64,000 bases of DNA from Rhodamnia argentea (taxonomy: Eukaryota > Streptophyta > Magnoliopsida > Myrtales > Myrtaceae): NCBI RefSeq assembly GCF_020921035.1, contig NC_063150.1, positions 4,836,001-4,900,000 on the forward strand, written 5' to 3'. The notes below the pieces were generated by a model that was given only the letters and a program-made list of their open reading frames with translations, had not been told where the DNA came from and made no database searches. Made by a program: the position numbers and the translations under genes. This document shows, one piece after another, positions 22,431 to 33,507 of the stretch (position 1 is its first letter; every line of letters starts with the position of its first letter).

Positions 22431-23340
22431 AGGGCACTTTCGTCATTTCACATTTTAAATTTTTTGTTCATTTTCCTCTTTTTTTCCTTTTTTTATTTAT
22501 AATTTTTTTTAAAGGAAAAAAAAAAAAGCCACATAGGCGAGAGGGCTGCCCCTCACTGTGTGGCCCCGGCGCATTGCTTATGGGGGATTGGCGAGGGCGG
22601 CGAAGGCCGGCGTCACTAGCCAAAAGCGAGGGTCACCGAGAGAGGGTTGAGCCCCCTCCTAGATCTGTGTGGGATCGGCAGCCCCGCCGAGAAGAGCCGC
22701 GGGTCGTCGTTTGGCCCGGTTCAGGGGTCACCTAAGCAACGGTATGGCCTCGAGGTAGCAGTGGGTCGCAACTACAAAGGCCGAGGGTGGTGTCGAGTCT
22801 CGTAGAGAACGGCCGCGGGGTCCTCGGGTGGTGCGACGGCTCAAGGTCTTGGGTCGGGTGCGGATCTGAGCTTCTCGGGCTCGGATCTGGTGGCGAGGGG
22901 AAGGCAGGCCGGAGATTGAACGGATGGCTGGTGGCGCGAGGTGGAGTCGGTGGTTGAGTGGGTGGTTGGTGGCGGTGAGCAGAGAAGGAGATAGGGGTCG
23001 GACCTCACCGAGCCGGTGGGTTCGTGGGTCTCTCGACCTCGGGTGCAAGGGCTCGGAACGGTGGTAGCGGCGGCGAGAGGCTTAGACCGACCTGTCAAGC
23101 GGTGCGTATGTAGGTGGGTTGAGATGGACGGTTGGCTGGCATCTATAAATGGAGGGGTGGTCGTGAGCAACAGAAGGAAGGAGAAGGAGAAGACGAAATC
23201 CCTTCTGTTGAAACAATATTCACTTCAGATACCGACTCCAAAACGGAATCCAAATTTTAAATGGGAAAGGAAACAAAGTAATTGTTTGAATTATTTGTTT
23301 ATTGGGTTAGGGTTATCTCCCGGAAATACAATTGCTAAAA
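22431..23340. repeat. GC-rich repeat block within AT-rich DNA
   Basis: About 22540-23130 is strongly G-rich on the plus strand ('ggcgagggcggcgaagg', repeated 'cggatctg...tcggatctgg'), flanked by A/T tracts. It creates long open frames on both strands with low-complexity Arg/Pro/Ser composition that I do not believe are genes. CTATAAATGG at about 23140 is TATA-like, but no gene follows it. Confidence 0.45.
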
Positions 23341-24552
23341 ATTAAACAAGTGAGGAATATTTCATTCAGCCAAAAGAGGAAACAAGATAACGTGATATCT
23401 TTTATCCGATTTTGGTGCGACATGTTGAAGGAATTCACAAGTAAACCAACATTCTTTTTAATGTTTGTTGTATATGTATGGAGAAATATGTTTTCTTGCC
23501 GTATCCAATTAGGAAGGGGATATTCACTTGATATGAATAAATTCGTCAATACCGTGGCTTTAGTACTTCACGAATATTCAGAGCTATAAAATATATTTCA
23601 TTTTGAATATACCAAACGAACAAAAGCAAATCAGTTGCACCATTACATCACAGATCTAAAGATGACAAGAAAGTTGGATTGGGCCCATGAATAACTATTG
23701 CTATATGTGTGTGTACATATATATTCTTTTTCGCTTGTAGCCGGAAAATAAGTGCTTTAGGTTATTGCCATTGTGTCTGTTTAAACTTTGACCAGCAAGA
23801 TTCTTTAATCCAGCAAAATGAACTCCAACTATATTTCGTATGTCTTGCAAGAAATGATTCGATTCATAATTTTACAAACGGTTTACCACTTTTTTCTCTA
23901 TCTATAGATACGAGTTTTTTGAATTCGACATTTATATTCCTAAATCATTTATTCGGATCCTTTTTCTTTTGGCAATTTTTGTTGAACTGCTGCCGGTACT
24001 GGTATTCTATTGGATATGGTATTCGTGCTCTTTGACCGACCCACTAAAGGCACTGAATGACGTTGATTGTAACAATCCAATTAGTTCTCAAGGTAAAAAA
24101 AAAAAACGTTAAAGACATTTCTTCCTCTGAAACCCACACCTTTGATGACATTATTTGGCATATACTATCTTCAGAAATCAGAGCGTGCTTCATCGCTGAA
24201 CATTCTGCAGGGCATCTCAAGTATCTATTTGGCAATGTTACTTTTGTCAGTGTGTTATCGATATCTTGCTTGATGGTGGTTTTATTTTTCAATCTTTGAA
24301 CTTGTTATAGGTTTTGTATACAAACCTACTGAGGATATCTCTACCTCTTTTTGGCCTGATATACAACTTTCAGAACCCACATGTTTCAAATGGCAGCGAA
24401 AACAATCACAAAACATTTGAGCTGAAAAGAATCGTGGGACTAACAAATATCCACAGACCACATGATTAAATAAAGTTCACAAAACATTTGAGCTGGATAG
24501 TAGCAAATCATTCTGAAAGAGCTGCAGCACCTGAATATCTTGAACAACACAT
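23341..24552. other. AT-rich intergenic DNA, no gene seen
   Basis: A 108-codon open frame at 23709-24035 is rich in Phe, Leu and Ser but matches nothing I know. Organelle origin was considered and not supported by any recognised gene. Confidence 0.4.
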
Positions 24553-25013
24553 CAAGAATGAAGAGAACTAGAAAGAAATCTACTGCGACTTCTGAGGAGG
24601 ATTACAGGAGAAGAGGTAAGTGCCGCACACAATCCCCTTCTAAGTAGATTAGTCGTCGAAGCAAGAGGAGGTCTTGAGGACAGTCGTATGGTGCTGAAAG
24701 CAGTGAGGACTTGCCTTCACGTAAGAAAAGAGAGGGGCCCAAGAGAGATGGTAAGCTCAGTCCAAGAATGAAGAGAACTAGAAAGAAATCTAAGAGAAGT
24801 GAGTGTAAGTTGGGCGAGCAGTGGTTCGTACTGCTCAACCTGTGCGGAAATGGAGTAGTGATAGAGGACAGAGTGAATGTCAAAGCTATAGGGCCAGTTC
24901 TGAGAGGAAAGATAAGGATAGGCGGGCAGCAGACAAGGGTAAAACTGAATTAAAAGGGCGTGGATATAGTCCGAGGAGTTATTCTCCCATTGCGATTAAG
25001 GTCTGTTATAATG
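24553..25013 (+). pseudogene. Relic of an RS-rich (SR-like) nuclear protein
   Basis: Broken plus-strand frames read like an arginine/serine domain. Examples are KRTRKKSTATSEEDYRRR followed by a GTAAGT donor-like site (24613), then YGAESSEDLPSRKKREGP and SSDRGQSECQSYRASSER, then RGYSPRSYSPI up to about 25000. At least one in-frame TGA and one frame change interrupt it. A 30-base segment encoding KRTRKKS occurs twice, exactly 210 bases apart (24553-24582 and 24763-24792). The parent could be a splicing-related protein such as an RS-type cyclophilin, but I cannot name it. Composition alone could mislead. Confidence 0.4.
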
Positions 25014-25850
25014 GTTAACAATGAGGACAGAGAATTGCATGCGTATGGACATAAGGAAGAAATTTCTTACGACGTCCTTTGGACATGAATTCGTGCAGAC
25101 GATTAGGCCATTTGTGCAAATCTGCATCTGCCCCATCACTACGATCCTTCACCACCACCACAATTCCTACTCAAATCCAACCGTCACCTCTTGGAGATGA
25201 ACGTTATGGTGGTGATGGGAGCCAAAGTCTAAATCCAAATCCAATGTGAAACAGGCTTGCCCTCTAATCTCATAGCCCATTAGCTTAAAAATTCATCACC
25301 TAAATTTATCGTTCATAAGCAACACTGATGGCACCTCAAAAGAACTTTTCATTCAATCTTTCTACCAAAAATAGGCCCACAACTTTTTCTCTCTCCAAGA
25401 TAGCCTCATAGCCAAGTCCAATAGCATGGGAGGCATGTGGTACATAATTGTTAAGCATTCTCGCTGTATCATGAATGTGAGGCTGGCCAAGTTTTAGTAT
25501 TAACAATCTCACAGAAAACTAGGCAAAAAGAAAGCAGATGAAACTGGATCATGTGTAACAAGACCGATAGGTTGTCACCGGTAAGACATTAAGCTCCTGA
25601 AACCCAGCTTCAGAAAGGGCTTATACCACATAAAGTGACTGCCAAAGAGTGAAGCATAACTTGCTTTTTTATCTATTCTTCTAATAGGAAAAGACACAAT
25701 TCAAAGAGCAGAGAAATCAACCTCTTGCTATGAAGCAGAGAATCAGTGTGTTTTCGTCTACACCCATGTGGTAATGAGAAGACACGGTTCAAACAGAAGA
25801 GAAGTTCATTTTTTTTCCGGAAAGTAAACTCAAGGGAACCAACAACATAC
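25014..25850. other. Intergenic / downstream flank of the PRA1.H-like pseudogene
   Basis: I looked on the minus strand for the last exon of the PRA1.H-like gene (C-terminal helices and basic tail) and did not find it. No other gene was recognised. Confidence 0.4.
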
Positions 25851-27370
25851 CAATCTGGGCTGAGCGAACCAAACATTGGCGGATTTCAGGCCGTTGATCT
25901 AATTCCCACTTATCACAACTGAACTTAAGGAAATCCCAGAGCGCCAAACTTGACAGCAGTCCAATAAGAGCGTGGTACCTATAGCCCCCAAAATTAGATA
26001 GAAACAAGCAACACATCAGACGTCAGAACATCTTATTCAAGCCAAACCAAGGTCAAGAGAGAGACAAACAAGTTGATTCGTGAAAAAGACACTATAAGAG
26101 AGAGAAATAGTATGCTCCACTGGAATATGTGACTGAAAAATCTCGATCCAGTATGAAGCATTCAAACATATAGAAAGAGTTCAACAAGAAGAAAATTCCG
26201 TCTGTCGTCTGTACCAGAACCGAACTGAAATCACTGGACTGGACAATAAGATAGCTGAGGCTATTGTAGATGTTAAGAGCAAAAGTCATGCCATCAAATT
26301 GCTATCCCCACTTCAATATTAATCGAGTTGTTTTGCTCTTACTACAAATTTTTGGGGAACTAATTATCCTAATGAACCAGTGATTCGACACATGTCCACA
26401 GTAATCTTCCTCAGCTTCTTTTCTGACACGACAAGGTCAAGAGACAACACAAAAAGTTCATTTCTGCATAACAGACCCAACAAGATGAAGAAATAACGTG
26501 CTCCACTGAAGCATGTTACCCAGAAATACTGATCCAGAATGCAGCATTCAAGCATATAAAACGAGTTCAATCATCTTTCCATTAAAAAAAAAAAAAGAAA
26601 CAAAGACTAATCTGTAATCTGTAAAGAGCCACAATGAAATGACCCAACAGGAGAGTATAGGTGGCTGAGGCTGTTCTATATGTCAAGAGTAACAGTCATA
26701 ACATCAAACCGATATCTCCACTGCCATGAACTCAAGTCCTTTCGTCAGTAGTGTAAATTTTGTCTTTTTCTTTTATTAGCTATCCTTATGAATCGGTGAT
26801 TTGCCATATTTCATCAGTAATTCTCCTAAAAAAATAGTTCTGACATGATAATTTTCCTAGTTTCTTTGTGACTCATACCGATACACAGAGAGGCTCAACA
26901 GTCAAACAGGCACAAACAATCACCGTGGACACTCATATCGCACGAGCATGCGATCAAGGCGAGAGATGCATTACAGAGCACGAGCGAAGAAGAGGATGAA
27001 CAGAGTGGCATAGTTGCGAGCGAAACGCTTGACATTCTCGTGAATACTAAGCCGAGCCTGAGTGGGCGAGGACGGGAACGAGCACGAGTCGCAGGAACCG
27101 ATGAAGCCGTGGGTCCAGGACGGCGTCTGGCCGGAGAAATCGTCAGTGGTGAGCTTCGACAGGGGGTTTGAGAGTCGCGAGAGACAGCAGAGTTCCCAAA
27201 CTAGAGAAAACGGAGGCGAAGAACTCGGGGCCGTAACGGTCGGAGGCGGTGTCGTCGCCGGAGGAGGAGGATCGCTGTTCGAGGAGCACGAGGTAGCCGG
27301 AGTCACGGAGCCAGGACTCGAAGGCGGGCTCGGGCACGGTTAGAGATTAGGGATTCGATTTGAATGCCAT
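25851..27370 (-). pseudogene. PRA1 family protein H-like, decayed
   Basis: Family role: prenylated-Rab acceptor membrane proteins of the endomembrane system. Exon 1 (27370-26975) starts MAFKSNP, but codon 8 is TAA (27349-27347) where Leu is expected. It continues with SLTVPEPAFESWLRDSGYL, a Ser-rich linker and FFASVFSSLGTLLSL. An extra base in the 'ggggg ttt' run at 27162-27169 then shifts the frame. It resumes with NPLSKLTTDDFSG, ENVKRFARNYATLFILFFA and a GTAATG donor. Exon 2 (25978-25851) gives LYHALIGLLSSLALWDFLKF and ends at a GTATG donor; three residues expected after LY (MPL in Arabidopsis) are absent. The C-terminal exon was not found. One nonsense codon, one frameshift, a small deletion and a missing exon together make this a pseudogene. 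Confidence 0.8.
26040..26860. repeat. Tandem ~400-bp duplication inside PRA1-like intron 1
   Basis: Two diverged copies lie head to tail, about 26040-26440 and 26440-26860. Matching words in the same order include 'aaggtcaagagaca', 'tgctccactg', 'gatccag.atg.agcattca', 'gtggctgaggct' or 'gctgaggctattgta', and 'tgtcaagagtaacagtcat' or 'tgttaagagcaaaagtcat'. Confidence 0.65.
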
Positions 27371-27585
27371 CGTCGGAGAATTTTTTGGGTTAGTGGTGGT
27401 CAGTCGGGGTATTTGGCGGGAGAAACAGAATCGGATGGCTAACCCATAAACTAATCATAAATTAAAAGGAATCGATAGGTTATCAGTCCTCAATGTTTAC
27501 TTTCGTTCAAGTAAGCATTTGTCTAATTCTTGCAATGCATGTTAATAGAAAATTTATTTTAATAAGCCTTTTTCCCTTTTAAAAC

Positions 27586-27658
27586 CAAATAAAAAAAAAA
27601 AAAAAGGGTAAAAAACAAAAAAAAAAAAAAAAAAAAAAATTTTAAAAAAAAAAAAAAA

Positions 27659-27695
<37 letters not shown>
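27586..27695 (+). repeat. ~110-base poly(A) tract
   Basis: Almost pure A with a few interruptions (gggt, ttt, c). It sits immediately upstream of duplicated block A (27728-28853). It could be a retroposon tail, a slippage product or a poorly resolved assembly junction. The large Phe-rich minus-strand frame over it is an artefact. Confidence 0.8.
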
Positions 27696-27697
<2 letters not shown>

Positions 27698-27727
27698 GGT
27701 TTATAAATTCGAATGAACCGAGCCTGC

Positions 27728-28853
27728 TCGAACAAATAAACCACTTTTGAAACAAAAAAGAGGCGCGTTAAATATAACAGAATGACAAGGGATTCGATTG
27801 ACATGAGGTATAAAACTGAATACAAAATCCTAATAGTTGTATAGGTCACTTCAAAATTTTCATATTTTGCTTGGATCTCTAGCGCTGCAATTTCAAATTC
27901 AACAATTAATAGATGACAGTCTCTCGCTATTAAAAGAGTAATCAAACACATCGTCGAGATATCCCTTAGGCCCGTAATTCTAGAATTCAAACCAGTGCCC
28001 TCATAAATGTCCAAGGACCTTAAATCTGCATTCCCTATGTTTAAACCCCTGTCCCACTTTGTTTCTCCAATAATCCTTGCTTGTTGGCTACATGAATGGA
28101 AGGATGTCAGAAAGCATTGATGATTGATCTGTTCAATAGTCTTCATCCAAAGTTTTCTATGCCAGGGAGGAGAAGGATCATTCTTGGCCAATAAGTTTGG
28201 GCTGTGGAAGAAAAATCTATACAGGCACGCTCTGGACATTATGAAAAACACTTACAGAAAATCTCGCAGTCTGCAATCACCACCATTTACGCTCTATTGT
28301 TTGTTTAATCTTTGTAGACAAGATGAGGTGGTATGTACAAAAGCTTGAAAAGTGAGCCATCATGGAGGTCACAAAAAGCATCCCCACTCCTTCGCCAAAT
28401 ATAATACGATGATATTCCATGCTTAACCCGTTCTGGAATTCGCTCCATGGCGCGGGCCGTTTCCGTGCTTTTGTCCCGGAAATCAATGATTGTAGGTTGG
28501 ATTCTTGCTTTTGGTTAATTAAAAATGTAATCAAGTTTTAAAATTTATCAAATTGATGCAATCTAGTTATTCCATGAAATATAACAAAAAATGCCGATGT
28601 AACTTTCTTTATTATGTTTTTTTTTTCTATGTGACGATGACAAGGCTAAAACATGAAATATAATACGAAAACGAATGTGCTTTTGTTTTTAATTTCATTT
28701 ATGAGTCCAAATTACATATAAAATATATAAAAATAAGCTAAATTTAAATAAATCTCGTAATCTGCAATCACCGCCGTTTACAATTTATTGTCTGTTCAAT
28801 CATTCTTTCACAATCGTCAATTCCACAATCCTGGGTCTAATGTACCTGAATCC
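27728..28853 (+). repeat. Duplicated block A (inverted copy at 57141-58532)
   Basis: The block pairs, in reverse complement and in the same internal order, with 57141-58532. Landmarks are 'aaataaaccacttttgaaac', 'tgagggcactggtttgaa', 'gcttgttggctacatgaatg', 'cctgtatagattttc' and 'gatttaggtacattagacc'-type matches. Part also matches 49530-49795 directly. Within it a conserved minus-strand frame has FRDKSTETARAMERIPE (frame also open in the other copy), so it may derive from an unidentified gene. Confidence 0.75.
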
Positions 28854-29129
28854 GTTTCTTCATGACCTTCAAAAGAGCCATTATTACCAGCAAGTATTCC
28901 TCTAGGAAAGTGCAAATAACTAGCTGAATATGTTTGATGCATTACAATTAAACCCTATTTGCTTTGGGAGTTTGAAAAAAAAAGGTAGAAAAATGCTGCG
29001 TTTCGGGAGTTTTGATGTGGGAAACGAAAAGCCCATTTTAGAATTTCCCGTTACGATCATATGTCTTTTTCAAAAATACGTTGCATTTTCAATTTTGGGA
29101 AGGTAGGAAGAAAAAATTACTGTTGTGTC

Positions 29130-29520
29130 TACGACTCATATGGATGGAGTTTTCTGATCTTGTTTCGGCTAAATACATTGACAAACTCATTTTTCGGTAT
29201 GGTGGCCATGGCACCATGCCCTTATAATTGAGCTGTTCAAAGTGAGTGTGTTACGATTCGTTATAATTTTTGTATTTAACAATTTATTTCTTGTTAGGGG
29301 AATTCATAGTCAAATGTGTTCAAGTTAGCAAATTCATCTTATGGAAATTCATAATAAAAGAAAAAAGGAAAAATAAGAAAGAGAAAAATCCCGCTGCAAG
29401 TTCCTCCCAACCTTGGTATGTACATTCATAACCAAAAGATAAAAAGCTCCAATGCTATGGGTACATTGTCTAATTTTGACTTTCATAACATCTAATTCAA
29501 GGAGTAATTTTGACATTCAT
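29130..29520 (+). repeat. Duplicated block W, copy 1
   Basis: About 29230-29520 is a close reverse-complement match to 46636-46960. Shared words include 'taagaaagagaaaaatccc', 'gcaagttcctccc' and 'acattgtctaattttgactt'. The left part (29130-29300) matches 63270-63460 directly. Confidence 0.75.
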
Positions 29521-29599
29521 TAAGACCATGAGTGATTTTCTAATGTTTCAACTAGCGGCGAGTTGTGATTCGCAAGCCATGTAGCCGACAAGCCAAGAA

Positions 29600-30210
29600 G
29601 CCAAAGACAAGCGATCTCTAAAGCAGAAGAATCGCCAACATTTGAGGGAACCGATCCAAGCAAAGGATGCGTTTGAGCAAGCGAAAGACTCCGAGTTGAG
29701 AGCGCCAAGGACGTTGCTCAAATGGGTGTGGGAGAATGTTACGGACCGAAGTGGGTGTGGGAGAATATCGCAGACAGGAGGTTCCGTGACTCAATCGATT
29801 GACGGCATATACTGGATGAATCACAAGACTTGAAGTGTCTTGGCCTAGAGTGTTTTCTTGAGTCTTCTAAAATATTTTTAGGGACGGGCGATATGGTAAA
29901 TGCCTCATGTTCTAGAGCATTCTTGTCTTAAATATCGGTATATGATAGATGGGGAGATGCAATCTTGACTATTAGATTTATAGTCCATCAACGGTTATAA
30001 TGAGAGGGCCTCTTGTATAAATGGGGAAGCTCTCTCCCTCATTTATATCCACCCAAAATTTGAGTAACAGAAAACATTCTATTTTTCATATCCTCCTGAG
30101 CTTCTCTCTTGGGTCGGCTACTATTCGACAGTTTGATTCCCAAGAGAATTTACCTCGAGATTGAGAACATGCTTCACTCCAGTATCAAGCATGCCCACCA
30201 TTTGCCACTT
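29600..30210 (+). repeat. Possible LTR fragment (copia-like)
   Basis: A promoter-like 'gtataaatggggaagctctc' (about 30014) is followed by 'gagtaacagaaaacattct'. Downstream, 'gtatcaagcatg' at about 30181 faintly recalls an initiator-tRNA primer site. The 'acccaaaatttgagtaac' part recurs at 58626-58670. No clean ends or target duplication were seen, so the call is tentative. Confidence 0.3.
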
Positions 30211-31110
30211 CAAACGCAAAAGTTGGCACAGAGAGAAAGACAATATCATACGATTAACTTATGAAAATCAAAAGTAGTAACAACAAACGAGGTAGCTCAA
30301 GATCCTAATCCAACCTCTTATTCTAGGAAAAAGGTTTAGCAAAACCTAAACTAAATGAAAACGAAATCTCTAAACAAAATCAAAATCGCTCCAGGCCTTC
30401 TCGTATGGTACAATGGACTGATAAGGAAGAGGTTCACCAATTTTTTATGAAGTTCAAAAGGAATCTCAGAGACATATGAGGAAGAATAACAGAAAGCAAT
30501 AAAAACCCATAACTCAGGAATAGAGGCAGACCTGCCAAAATCCCCTATGAGCTTCTCCTTGCTGATATAACAGATGACAGATCTACAGCGGATAATAGCG
30601 GAGGGGTTCCTAATAGCATAGCCATTTGATCAAATGTCAAATGGAAACAATATGAATATTTTGCAAAAATGCTTCCCTCGACAATGAAAAGCATTAGAAC
30701 CCATGATGAGATGCCTGCTCATTCCACATAGAAATAGCCAAAATGATGAAGATAACCTGAAATCATGTAGGACTGCAGAATGAATCAGTCGAACAAAACT
30801 GGGTTTGTGGTTGCTCTTCTTGTTGGTGTTGTATTTCAATTTATTGGTCATCATTGTAAGTTTCTTTTCTTTCTTTTGGCCAGAGTCAACCGCATCATAA
30901 TTGAAAAGTGAAAGACAAAACAAGACTAATAGATGGCAGCCCTCAATCAGCTCCAGTGCTCACCTTTCCAAGTGGATTAGATATATCAAGATAGTGCAAA
31001 GAATCGCTCTATTCCAAAACTCCCCTGCTTGCAGATGCAACACACATCGCACTTTTCCTCCGATAGATTCTTCAACCTACAACAGTCATTTATAGAACGA
31101 GGAGGAGAGC
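30211..31110. other. Intergenic, no gene seen
   Basis: Unique-looking AT-rich DNA. Short open frames are not convincing. Confidence 0.4.
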
Positions 31111-31114
31111 CATT

Positions 31115-31350
31115 TAGATGCCTCTGCTTGCTCCCCTTTTGTCTTTCTTCTTCAATTCTCATCATCGATCGTACTGAGAATCCTCTGTTTTTCGCATGTG
31201 AAGCTTGCAACTGAAGCACGTCATCAGTTGAGAGAAGAAAAAGGAAAGCGATGTAGGTGCGTCTGTTTGCTCTCTTTTCGTCTTTCTTCTTCAGTAGTTC
31301 CAGACGTGATGGATCTCTGTTTCTTGCAGGTGAAGCTCGAAATTGAAGGA
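31115..31350 (+). repeat. Two ~100-bp direct copies
   Basis: About 31117-31213 and 31252-31350 share 'gcctctgcttgctcccctt' / 'gcgtctgtttgctctcttt', 'gtctttcttcttca', 'ctctgtttcttgcaggtgaagctcgaa' / 'ctctgtttttcgcatgtgaagcttgcaa' in order. No function can be assigned. Confidence 0.55.
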
Positions 31351-31439
31351 AGGCTTTTCTGGATGCCTTTCAACTTCATAATATGTTCACTGATGTCGAG
31401 GTTCTATAATTGCACTCAATGGTTTCTTGCTTTCGAAAA

Positions 31440-31675
31440 CTGTTCCTTTTGACGTGGTTTGCCTCGCGTAGATGAAATAGATTGTGAAAACTGGTTCCTA
31501 TTGACTTGGTTTGCCTCGCGTATATGGGATAGATTGTTGATTTCTTAAACTGATGTGATTTGCCTTGTATTGATGAAATAGGTTGTGCTTGGTTTGCCTC
31601 TATGGAATAGATTGTTGATTTCTTAAACTGGTTCCTATTGACTTGGTTTGCCTCACATAGATGGAATAGATGTTT
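31440..31675 (+). repeat. Degenerate tandem repeat, unit ~60-70 bp
   Basis: Several imperfect copies of 'ctggttcctattgacttgg' + 'tttgcctcgcgtagatgaa' + 'atagattgttgatttctta' follow one another, with units truncated to different lengths. This is a minisatellite-like array without coding potential. Confidence 0.7.
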
Positions 31676-32977
31676 GTAGCAATTTTCCCTGAAATGAGTT
31701 CTCGATAAAGGCACCTTGACAGATCAATTTAAGTGAAGTTGCCTGAGTAAATTTGGCTCTAATGTAGAGTTGCTGTTGTGCGACTAGGGGGTTTGCTCTT
31801 GATGCGCTAACAGTGTAAAAAAAAAAAAAAAGGAAAGGACCATCATTCTCATTTATCATGGTTGATTTTTGGCTTTAATTGTCTTGCCGGAACTTTCTCC
31901 GCTGGTTTCGATCGATACGAACAAGAGCGGTACCATAGGTTTGACAGAGTAAGGTCTCTCACCCCCTCTCTCTGCTCATGCATGTTGATATAGATCGCTC
32001 TGTCGTTCTTGCACTTGCTTCTACTCGGGGCGTGAGTTTGTGTGTTCATAGAGCAGGCTCCTTGGCTGTCTTCCACGGCTAAGCTACTGTCGGTAATTTA
32101 TGTCCTTTATTTGGATTGACATGGACATTCGATCTTGTCCCACCTTACATTAATTGGACAAGGGTCTGGTCATGTTTTGGCAACAGGTTCTAGAACTTGT
32201 GATTTCCACCTACTCGTGAATTTCTGTGAACTTTTTGGTTAGTCCAAGTTTGTTCAAAATTACCGTCCATCTTTGTGGCTCTCTTTTGAAATATCACAAG
32301 GTAAAGAGTGAGTTTGAGCTTTAACAATTTCAAGAACAGCGAATTCATCTCACTTTTGAATAATATTCTGGAGATTCCATAAACAGCATATTATGTTATT
32401 AGTTTCTAATTGAAAGTGCATTTTCAATTCTGATTTATGTTTATTGTTGATCGGGCAATAGTATAAGATGACTTGCCTAATGACTACGGTTTTTTTTAAT
32501 AATCCATGTGAAATAAGCTAAAGTGGAATGAGCTCATGACTCTTTCCCTTTAATATAGACCCAATATGTTCAGGCCTCCTCGAGCTATTTTATCTCCTTG
32601 TGAAAGACTTCCCAATTACCAGATTTAAATGTTCAGATAGAATGGCCTCCAATCAAAGTAGCAAACTCAAAACCATTTGAACAACGGAGATGACCCCTCC
32701 CTTTACAGTTCTACTGAGAATTTTGAATAGCTTTCGCGTCTAGCCCACAACTTTCGCTCGCTCATGTGACGAAAATCAAGCCAATGAATCCACACGCAAA
32801 CGGCTTGCTCTTACCTAATAGAATATCGATTGCCTTAGCTAAAAATCAATTTACAGTCGATATCCATTGTATAAACAAAGCTCAAACAACTCGTTCAACA
32901 CGATTACCATATAAAACTATCGGACAAATTAGCAAAGCAAAATCCCACATTTCGCAACATTATTCCATGAGGGAATA

Positions 32978-33000
32978 GCGTGGCATATGACGTGCCACGC
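32978..33000. other. Perfect 8-bp-stem hairpin
   Basis: GCGTGGCA - tatgacg - TGCCACGC forms a perfect inverted repeat with a 7-base loop. No adjacent gene was identified. Confidence 0.5.
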
Positions 33001-33444
33001 AAAGGAGCACTAAGTTCTATCACGTCTTCACCTTTGGCACTATTGCGGTTAGAGGGGTAAGCATGAGTTTGCACAGAAGAGCGCATTTATCCTGGCAAAA
33101 TCAGCACCTTGTCAGACAGCAAATTTCTCCTTGTTCGCTCAGGTTTTCTACTTCCTCTTTTCTGTGAGGAGCTTTTGATGGCATCGGTTTCCCGAACGCA
33201 GCATGCGACATCAAGGCTACAGAGGTGTTCAGAGTTATTAGAAGGCTCCCAACTAAGGAATAGAAATGATCGAGAGAAAAGAAGTTTACTCACCAGCATA
33301 ACTGACACAGAGCGAGCGCACAGAAAAGTGCCATTTGGACGTTGCAACATATCAAAATAAGAGCAGTTGCTGCAAAATTTCAAGTAGTCCTATCATGGTT
33401 TGTACATGCAAACACAGAGGTTAGCTATAATAAAGCCGGCGAGT

Positions 33445-33507
33445 GAGAAGCAAACATCAGAACACGTGACAAGCAAACATCAGAACACGTGAGAAGCAGA
33501 CATCAAG
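33445..33507 (+). repeat. 23-bp tandem repeat with two G-boxes
   Basis: About 2.7 copies of a 23-base unit of the form 'ga(g/c)aagcaaacatcag' + 'aacacgt'. Each junction creates CACGTG (33463-33468 and 33486-33491), the palindromic G-box bound by bZIP and bHLH factors. No gene is adjacent, so regulatory use is unproven. Confidence 0.55.

Noticed and set aside
22728-23345. Several overlapping 100-codon frames on both strands
   Set aside because: Low-complexity Arg/Pro/Ser/Thr translations of a GC-rich repeat. No splice or domain evidence.
23341-24060. Possible organellar DNA insertion
   Set aside because: AT-rich with a hydrophobic open frame, but no plastid or mitochondrial gene could be recognised.
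27559-28251. 230-codon minus-strand frame rich in Phe
   Set aside because: The C-terminal half is translation of the poly(A)/poly(T) tract, and the rest lies in a duplicated block whose inverted copy does not keep this frame throughout.
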